This document shows, in pieces, positions 1 to 4,700 of a DNA stretch of 6,710 nucleotides; the stretch's first letter is position 1; each line of letters opens with the position of its first letter. Made by a program: the position numbers and the translations under genes. Source of the stretch: Rhodocyclales bacterium (GTDB lineage Bacteria > Pseudomonadota > Gammaproteobacteria > Burkholderiales > Rhodocyclaceae); NCBI GenBank assembly GCA_021413665.1, contig JAIOPW010000460.1, forward strand, positions 1-6,710, written 5' to 3'. The notes beneath the pieces were generated by a model. That model was not told where the DNA came from, searched no databases, and worked only from the letters and a program-made list of their open reading frames with translations.

Positions 1-229
1 CCAGCGCCAGCGCGTGGCGATCGCCCGTGCCCTGGTCAAGTCGCCGGCCCTGGTCATCGCCGACGAGCCGACCGCCAACCTGGATTCCGCCACGGCGAGC
101 CAGATCGTCGACCTGCTGCACGAGCTGGCGCGCGAGCGCAATGCCTCGGTGGTGGTCGCCACCCACGACGAACGCATGAGTTCGCACTGCGATCGCGTGC
201 TGCACCTGATCGATGGAGAAATGCAATGA
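1..229 (+). CDS. ABC transporter ATP-binding protein, LolD/MacB type (C-terminal part only)
   Basis: The gene enters from the left edge; the reading frame is open from base 2, and the N-terminus with Walker A and Q-loop lies outside the window. The visible 75 residues begin inside the ABC signature region (QRQRVAIARAL), then show Walker B (ALVIADEP), the D-loop (ANLDS) and the H-loop histidine (VVVATHD), ending shortly after in a normal ATPase C-terminus. This order and wording match the LolD/MacB/FtsE group of exporter ATPases, which dimerise on the cytoplasmic face and drive a permease of the FtsX fold. Its TGA stop overlaps the ATG of the permease gene (ATGA at 226-229), so the two are almost certainly translationally coupled and work together. 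A methionine-initiated reading inside the window would be an artefact of truncation. The ATPase family is sure; the exact subfamily and substrate are not. Confidence 0.95.
   Translation, partial: QRQRVAIARALVKSPALVIADEPTANLDSATASQIVDLLHELARERNASVVVATHDERMSSHCDRVLHLIDGEMQ
215..220 (+). promoter_or_regulatory. Ribosome binding site for the ABC permease
   Basis: GGAGAA lies 5 bases upstream of the ATG at 226, inside the end of the ATPase gene. It supports the 226 start, which also gives the MKW..AWKN..RNRRRS beginning typical of FtsX/MacB permeases. An in-frame alternative with better spacing was not seen. Confidence 0.6.
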
Positions 230-1437
230 AATGGCTGATGTTTGCCTGGAAGAACGTGATGCGCAACCGCCGCCGTTCGCTGACGGCGATGCTGATCACC
301 GCGCTGGGAACGGCGGCGGTGCTGGCCAGCGGCGGCTTTGCGCTATACACCTACGAATCGCTGGAGGAAATGACGGCGCGCGATTCCGGCCACGTCGTGG
401 TCGCCCATGCCCGCGGCTTCGAGGGTGAAGAAGACGTACCGCTACAGCATGGTCTGGCCGATGCGACCGCGCTGGCGGAGAAATTCGCCGCGCTGCCCGA
501 GGTTCGTGCCGTCGCGCCGCGCGTGCAGTTCTCCGGCCTGATCTCCAACGGCGACAAGTCCTCGGTCTTCGTCGGCAGTGGCGTGGTACCGGAGATCGAC
601 TTCCGCCTGCGCGGTCCTCAAATGAGTTTCATCGCCGGCCAGCCGCCCGCGACCAACGCGCCGGCCCCTGAAGTGGTGATCGGTAACGAACTGGCGCGGG
701 TGATGAAGGCAAAAGTCGGCAGTTCGCTGACCTTGCTGGCGACCACCACCGAAGGCAACCTGAACGCCGTCGATGTGATCGTCAGCGGCATCGCCAGCGT
801 CGGCGTGTCGGACATCGACAAGCGCCTGGTGCTGGCCGACCTGGCCTCGGTGCAGAAACTGCTGCTCAGCGACAAGGTCGGCACGCTGGCGATCTACCTC
901 AAGGAAACCGCCGATACCGGGGTTGTCGCGGCTCGCGTCCGCGAGATGCAGCCCGGCCTCGCGGTCAAGACCTGGAGCGACCTCGCGGTGTTCTACACGG
1001 CGGTGCGTGCGCTCTACAACCGCATCTTCGGCATCCTTGGTGTGATCATGATCTGCATCGTCCTGTTCGCCATGAGCAACACCCTGGGCATGGCCGTGGT
1101 CGAGCGCACGCGGGAGATCGGCACCCTGCGCGCGATCGGCACCCTGCCTTCCGAAATCGTGCGCAATTTCGTGCTCGAAGGCATGGTGATCGGCGGCAGC
1201 GGCGCCACGGCCGGCATGCTGCTGGCCGGCATCGCCACTTTCGTGCTGCTCTTCGCGGGCATCGAAATGCCGCCGCCGCCGGGGCGTTCCGCTGGCTACC
1301 CGCTGTTCCTCAGTTTCTCGCCGCTGCTCTATGTCGGAGTCACTCTGGTGGTCGTGGTCCTCGCCGCCGGTGCCGCCTGGCTGGTCAGCAGCCGCGCCGC
1401 AAACAAAGCCGTTACGGAGGCCCTGGCCCATGTTTAA
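226..1437 (+). CDS. ABC transporter permease, FtsX/MacB (LolC/E-like) family
   Basis: This 403-residue inner-membrane protein has the FtsX/MacB layout. A short basic cytoplasmic N-terminus (RNRRRS) precedes TM1 at about residues 20-42. A large periplasmic MacB_PCD-like domain follows (about 44-263), then three further TM segments at about 267-290, 316-345 and 366-387. Directly after TM2 is the family's ERTREIGTLRAIG segment (293-305), the cytoplasmic part that contacts the ATPase. Between TM3 and TM4 is a proline-rich periplasmic loop (PPPPG, 349-353) that I recall from a subgroup of these permeases. Permeases of this fold do not usually form a conventional pore; they move lipoproteins or other envelope substrates by mechanotransmission. 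It pairs with the ATPase upstream and overlaps the LolA-like gene downstream by 8 bp. That neighbourhood suggests a Lol- or MacB-like extraction or export role. It is not clearly LolC/LolE, as only one permease is visible and the adjacent genes differ from lolCDE. Confidence 0.93.
   Translation: MKWLMFAWKNVMRNRRRSLTAMLITALGTAAVLASGGFALYTYESLEEMTARDSGHVVVAHARGFEGEEDVPLQHGLADATALAEKFAALPEVRAVAPRVQFSGLISNGDKSSVFVGSGVVPEIDFRLRGPQMSFIAGQPPATNAPAPEVVIGNELARVMKAKVGSSLTLLATTTEGNLNAVDVIVSGIASVGVSDIDKRLVLADLASVQKLLLSDKVGTLAIYLKETADTGVVAARVREMQPGLAVKTWSDLAVFYTAVRALYNRIFGILGVIMICIVLFAMSNTLGMAVVERTREIGTLRAIGTLPSEIVRNFVLEGMVIGGSGATAGMLLAGIATFVLLFAGIEMPPPPGRSAGYPLFLSFSPLLYVGVTLVVVVLAAGAAWLVSSRAANKAVTEALAHV
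1416..1420 (+). promoter_or_regulatory. Ribosome binding site deciding the start of the LolA-like gene
   Basis: A strong GGAGG sits 9 bases before the ATG at 1430, within the 3' end of the permease gene. It favours the 1430 start over the in-frame upstream start at 1331. Starting at 1331 would bury the signal peptide behind 33 extra residues and overlap the permease by over 100 bp. Confidence 0.75.
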
Positions 1438-2170
1438 GCGAATTGCAGTAATGATGCTGGCAACGCTCGGCCTCAACGCCCTGGCTGCCGACGACGGCAA
1501 GGTGAAAACCCTGCTCAAGCAGGCCGACGAGTACCGGCTGGCCCTGGACTCGGGGCGGGTCGAAACCGAGGTGCGCAGCTTCAAGGCCGGCGCCCTGGAC
1601 AAGACCCGGCTCTACGCGGTCTACCTCAAGCCCGGCCACCGCTCGCTGGTGCTGTTCCGCACCGCCAGCGAACGCGGCCAGAAGATGCTGATGCTGGGCG
1701 ACGACTACTGGCTGATGATGCCGTCCAGCCAGCGCCCGCTGCGCATCACACCGATGCAGAAACTGCTGGGAGAGGCCTCGACCGGCGACATTGCGACCAT
1801 GACCTGGGGTGAGGACTACGACGGCACGGTATCCGGCGAAGAGACTATCGACGGCGTGCCCTGCCTCAAGCTGGACCTGACCGGCCAGCGCAAGGGCGTG
1901 AGCTATCCGCGCATCGTGCTCTACCTGTCGAAGAAGGACCGCCACCCGGTGCAGGCTGAACTCTACGTCGCTTCGGACAAGCTGGCCAAGCTGGCGCGCT
2001 TCACCCTGGGCACGGTCGAAGGCCGCAAGCAAGTGACCGTGATGACCCTGATCGACCATTTGCAGAAGGAACGCTCGACTGAAGTGCATTACCTGTCGCG
2101 CAGCGACAAGACCCTGTCCGACGACTATTTCAACCCGGCCTTCCTGGTGCGGGCGGACCTGCCGCAATGA
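1430..2170 (+). CDS. LolA-like periplasmic protein (outer membrane lipoprotein-sorting protein family)
   Basis: This 246-residue protein begins with a Sec signal peptide: MFKR, then a hydrophobic stretch ending in ALA at 17-19, with likely cleavage after residue 19 or 20. There is no lipobox cysteine, so the mature protein should be a soluble periplasmic one. The body resembles the COG2834 / LolA_like 'outer membrane lipoprotein-sorting protein' group: beta-rich, with GDDYWLMMPSSQRPLRI (90-106), then a GEDYDG turn (127-132), EETIDGVPCLKLDL (137-150), and a strand-rich C-terminal half. Family members are thought to have the LolA/LolB half-barrel fold that holds acyl chains, but few have known cargo. 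The start at 1430 is set by GGAGG at 1416-1420 and overlaps the permease stop by 8 bp. It is followed at a 4-bp overlap by an outer-membrane-barrel candidate. In this context it is the probable periplasmic carrier between the ABC permease and the outer membrane; that role is inferred. It is not LolA itself, being longer and encoded away from any lolA context. Confidence 0.85.
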   Translation: MFKRIAVMMLATLGLNALAADDGKVKTLLKQADEYRLALDSGRVETEVRSFKAGALDKTRLYAVYLKPGHRSLVLFRTASERGQKMLMLGDDYWLMMPSSQRPLRITPMQKLLGEASTGDIATMTWGEDYDGTVSGEETIDGVPCLKLDLTGQRKGVSYPRIVLYLSKKDRHPVQAELYVASDKLAKLARFTLGTVEGRKQVTVMTLIDHLQKERSTEVHYLSRSDKTLSDDYFNPAFLVRADLPQ

Positions 2171-3438
2171 AAGCCTTGCGTCGCCACGGCCGGCTTTTGC
2201 TGCTGCTTGCCACTGCGGCATTGTTTGGCTCATCCGGTTGGGCTGACGCCGAGGGCGGCGCGACCGAACTCGGCTGGACCACGCGCCTGGTCGGCGAGGG
2301 CCACGAACTGCGGCGCGACAGCCCGTTCGCCGCGGGCCTGCCGCTGACCGGTTTCGGCCGCGACCGCTACCGGATCGAGCAGGAATTGCGTGGCCGTGCC
2401 GGGCCGGTTTCTCTGCTGCTCACTGCGACCGAATCCGGACAGGAGGGCGCGAAGCCCAATGGACGCTTTCTCGCCAACGAGGCCTATGTCGATTTCAGCC
2501 TCGGCGGACAGCGTGTCTCGGCGGGCAAGAAGGTGCTGGCCGGCGACGTCGGTTACGCCTTCCGACCGATCGACGTGCTGCAGCGGGAAAGCCGGATGCA
2601 GATGATGCCGCCGCAACTCGAAGGCATCCCGATGCTGAGCTGGGACAATTTCACTACCGACGGCGCCTGGTCGCTGGTGATCGCCAATCCCGGCCACCAG
2701 AAGCGCGGCGAGGCGCGCGACGACGGCTCCGTGGCCTTGAAGCTCTATCGCCGTATCACCAGCGCCGACTTTCACGGTGTGTTGCGCAAATCGACGCGCT
2801 ACGGGCTGGAAGCCGGTGCGGCGACGTCCTGGGTGCCGGACGAGGCGCTGGAACTGCATGCTTCCCTGCTGGTTCAAACGCGCGGCGAGCGGCGCCTGCC
2901 AATGGCCGACACCGTGCCGGTCGCGGCGCTGCTGGCGGCGGATGGCGCCATCGCTACGGAGACCGTCAACTCGCCGCGCAAGGCGCTGGTCGGCGGCACC
3001 TGGACCACGGCGGAGGGCTTTTCGCTGCTGGGCGAAGCCTGGTGGGACGGCACTGCGCCGGTCGCCACGGACTGGCAGCGACTGGCACGGCAGGCGGCGC
3101 AGCGTGCGGCCTTGCTGGGCCTGCCCGGCGTCCCGGCCGCTGCCGTGGCGGGTGCGACCGCCGCGTCGACACGCATGTTCGACCAGGGCAACCTGCCGCG
3201 GCGCGGCCTGCTGGCGCGCCTGGCCTGGAGCGAACCCGGCGGAGGGTGGTCGCTGTCGGCCGACCTGCTGCGCTCGCTGGACGACGACGGCACGACGCTG
3301 ACGGCGGCGGCGTCCTGGCAGGGCGACCGGCTGCGGCTGGACGCAGGTATTCGCCGTTACGGTGGCCGCGTCGACTCGGCCTATCGGCTATTGCCGGAAG
3401 CCGCCACGGCCTTCGTCGGGGTCAGCCTGGCCTATTGA
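2167..3438 (+). CDS. Secreted protein, probable outer-membrane beta-barrel of an ABC/LolA-like cluster
   Basis: I do not recognise a named family for this 423-residue protein. It starts with a long signal peptide (basic MKALRRHGR, a leucine-rich core to about residue 20, likely cleavage after GWA at 24-26). The mature part is rich in alternating polar/hydrophobic segments with aromatic residues, such as RFLANEAYVDFSLG (100-113) and WSLSADLLRS (361-370). It ends in AFVGVSLAY, a hydrophobic-alternating strand with a terminal aromatic residue, as in the C-terminal beta-signal of outer-membrane barrels. A central segment, GKKVLAGDVGYAFRPIDV (120-137), recalls the 'inner-strand plus D-V' region of porin-like proteins of the alginate-export or DUF1302 kind, but the match is weak. 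Residues about 303-335 are alanine-rich and probably helical or a long loop. Its start overlaps the previous stop (ATGA, 2167-2170) and it closes the operon. I infer that it is the outer-membrane partner of the exporter; an outer-membrane-associated or purely periplasmic protein is the alternative. Confidence 0.75.
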   Translation: MKALRRHGRLLLLLATAALFGSSGWADAEGGATELGWTTRLVGEGHELRRDSPFAAGLPLTGFGRDRYRIEQELRGRAGPVSLLLTATESGQEGAKPNGRFLANEAYVDFSLGGQRVSAGKKVLAGDVGYAFRPIDVLQRESRMQMMPPQLEGIPMLSWDNFTTDGAWSLVIANPGHQKRGEARDDGSVALKLYRRITSADFHGVLRKSTRYGLEAGAATSWVPDEALELHASLLVQTRGERRLPMADTVPVAALLAADGAIATETVNSPRKALVGGTWTTAEGFSLLGEAWWDGTAPVATDWQRLARQAAQRAALLGLPGVPAAAVAGATAASTRMFDQGNLPRRGLLARLAWSEPGGGWSLSADLLRSLDDDGTTLTAAASWQGDRLRLDAGIRRYGGRVDSAYRLLPEAATAFVGVSLAY

Positions 3439-3893
3439 GGCGACGTAGACCGGTTGGCGAAGCGCAAAGGCAATTCGAGGATCGCATCGCGATTGCTCCA
3501 GGAGAAGCAGGCCTCGGCCGCTTCCTTCCAGGGCAACCAGCGATAGCCCAGATGCTCGTCGGGCGCGATGCGGACAGGGCCGGGTTCGGGTACGCACAGG
3601 CTGAAGACGTGCTCGGTGTTGTGCGTGACGCCGGGCGCATAGCGGAAGCGCCATTCGGCGAAAATCTCGTAGCGGTTGGTGTGCTGCCAGTCGATGAACT
3701 CGCCGTTGCCCGCATCGATGCCGGTTTCCTCGCGCACTTCGCGGCGGGCGGTTTCGAGCAGGGCTTCGTCGTCTTCCTGGCTGCCGGTGACGGACTGCCA
3801 GAAGCCGGGGTGGCGGGCGCGTTCCAGCAGGAGCACGTCCAGCGCCGGCGTGTGGATCACCACCAGCACCGAGACCGGCTTCTTGTAGTCCAT
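3432..3893 (-). CDS. nudB: Dihydroneopterin triphosphate diphosphatase (Nudix hydrolase NudB)
   Basis: This 153-residue cytoplasmic enzyme removes pyrophosphate from dihydroneopterin triphosphate to give the monophosphate, an early step in folate synthesis. The Nudix box GX5EX7REUXEEXGU is complete: G37, E43, R51-E52, V53, E55-E56, G58, I59. The glutamates bind the catalytic metal. Beyond the box it shares NudB-specific stretches with the E. coli protein (150 aa): a KKPVSVLVVI start, FWQSVTGS (31-38), RYAPGVTHNTE (84-94) and WSNRDAI (132-138). These separate it from other Nudix families. It is the last gene of the aspS-RNase-barstar-nudB run, starting 5 bp after the barstar stop. Only a weak GCGGGA lies next to the ATG, so translation probably depends on coupling. 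Its stop overlaps the convergent barrel gene by 7 bp. The aspS/nudB association is, to my knowledge, common in beta- and gammaproteobacteria. Confidence 0.95.
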   Translation of the reverse strand: MDYKKPVSVLVVIHTPALDVLLLERARHPGFWQSVTGSQEDDEALLETARREVREETGIDAGNGEFIDWQHTNRYEIFAEWRFRYAPGVTHNTEHVFSLCVPEPGPVRIAPDEHLGYRWLPWKEAAEACFSWSNRDAILELPLRFANRSTSPQ

Positions 3894-3898
3894 TCCCG

Positions 3899-4351
3899 CT
3901 AATCGGGTTGGGCCACCGTCGGCAACCAGGCGATGCCGTCAGCCTGCATGTCGACCAGGCACCAGAAGGGCACATCGTCCTCGCGCCAGGTTTCCGCCGC
4001 TTCCTGAAGCACCTGCATCAGGGCGACGAAATCGGCCTCGGCGCGGCCATGGATGCCGTCGCAATGTTCGAGGATGACCACGTAGCCAGTGGCCGGCAGC
4101 CAGCCCATGTCGAGCAGACTGTCGGTCAGCGCATCCCAGTTGTGGCCGAACCACTCGGGAAAGCGCAGCCCTTTGGCAACGGCCGCCAGCATATCTTCCT
4201 TGTTGCGCGCGGCCGCCAGGTCGACGTGCAGGATCAGGCAGCCGGCCGCCTTGGCGCCGGCCAGCAGCTTGTCAAGGGGGCCGTGCGGCAGATGATGCAC
4301 GCCCGCGGCGGCGGCATTGCCGAACAGGTTTTCGTAATGGGCGGCGCTCAT
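3899..4351 (-). CDS. Barstar-family ribonuclease inhibitor
   Basis: This 150-residue protein carries a barstar domain from about residue 39 to the end. The signature FPEWFGHNWDALTDSLLD (64-81) aligns with the barstar helix LPEYYGENLDALWDCL. D73 and D77 match barstar Asp35 and Asp39, the residues that plug the barnase active site, and E117 in MQVLQEA matches barstar Glu76 (alignment from memory). The domain has an N-terminal extension of about 40 residues compared with the 89-residue B. amyloliquefaciens protein. There is no signal peptide, so it should act in the cytoplasm. The chosen ATG at 4351 forms an ATGA overlap with the stop of the RNase gene, and AGGA lies 7 bases upstream of it. A longer in-frame reading to 4783 runs across the RNase gene and lacks support. 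The direct pairing with a barnase-fold RNase implies that it protects the producer from that enzyme. Confidence 0.93.
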   Translation of the reverse strand: MSAAHYENLFGNAAAAGVHHLPHGPLDKLLAGAKAAGCLILHVDLAAARNKEDMLAAVAKGLRFPEWFGHNWDALTDSLLDMGWLPATGYVVILEHCDGIHGRAEADFVALMQVLQEAAETWREDDVPFWCLVDMQADGIAWLPTVAQPD

Positions 4352-4698
4352 CTCTGAATCCTGCGAAAGCTCTTGTAGTGGTCGGCAGTGTAGTAGAAGA
4401 CCACCGGCGGCTTGTCTCCGGTGACGATGCGCCGCGCGCCGCGGTCGCCACTGCCCGGCGTAGGCACCGTGTATTCGCGGTAGTAGCCACGATCCTGTTC
4501 CGGCAGGCGGCGTTCGCGATTCTGGAAGGTGATGCCATCGCGCCGGTAAGGGAAAGGCCCGCCGCTGTCGATCAGCTTCAGCGTGGCGCGTGCCTCGTCC
4601 GGCAGTTGCGCCGCCGGCACGCTGCCGACGCGGTTGTCGCGCGCCAGCGCAGTGCCGAACAGCGTTGCACCGACCAGGGCGCAAAGCAGCTTGTGCAT
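4348..4698 (-). CDS. Secreted guanyl-specific ribonuclease (RNase Sa/barnase family)
   Basis: This 116-residue protein has a signal peptide (MHKLL.., hydrophobic core, ALA at 17-19, mature start near R20) and a small microbial ribonuclease domain covering the rest. It follows Streptomyces RNase Sa closely: LPDEARATLKLIDSGGPFPY (32-51), FQNRE (58-62), YYREYTVPTPG (72-82), RGARRIVTG (86-94) and YYTADHYKSF (102-111). By this alignment the catalytic base is E75 (Sa Glu54), the acid is H107 (Sa His85), phosphate is held by R86 and R90 (Sa Arg65, Arg69), and guanine is read by Q59/N60/E62. The set is complete, so an active enzyme cleaving single-stranded RNA after guanosine is expected. The mature part has no cysteine, so the disulfide of RNase Sa is absent. 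It starts 2 bp after the aspS stop without a clear ribosome binding site and overlaps its barstar partner by 4 bp. It should act outside the cytoplasm, in the periplasm or medium. Confidence 0.93.
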   Translation of the reverse strand: MHKLLCALVGATLFGTALARDNRVGSVPAAQLPDEARATLKLIDSGGPFPYRRDGITFQNRERRLPEQDRGYYREYTVPTPGSGDRGARRIVTGDKPPVVFYYTADHYKSFRRIQR

Positions 4699-4700
4699 GT

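Noticed and set aside
1331..1429. Upstream start of the LolA-like gene at 1331
   Set aside because: It adds 33 residues without family resemblance before the signal peptide; GGAGG at 1416-1420 points to 1430.
442..1602. Long antisense open frame (386 codons) over the permease and start of the LolA-like gene
   Set aside because: It is a shadow produced by GC-rich codon use. The translation is rich in His, Gln, Arg and Asp with no domain, while the plus-strand genes have clear family motifs.
1412..2233. Antisense open frame (273 codons) opposite the LolA-like gene
   Set aside because: Low-complexity His/Gln/Ala-rich translation with no recognisable motif; the opposite strand encodes a signal peptide and family features.
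3042..3902. Plus-strand open frame of 286 codons spanning the barrel gene end and nudB
   Set aside because: It crosses two real genes in other frames and reads as Gly/Arg/Ala-rich sequence; nudB with a perfect Nudix box lies opposite.
3388..3975. Minus-strand open frame in another frame across nudB and the end of barstar
   Set aside because: Arg/Pro/Ala-rich shadow of nudB without a domain.
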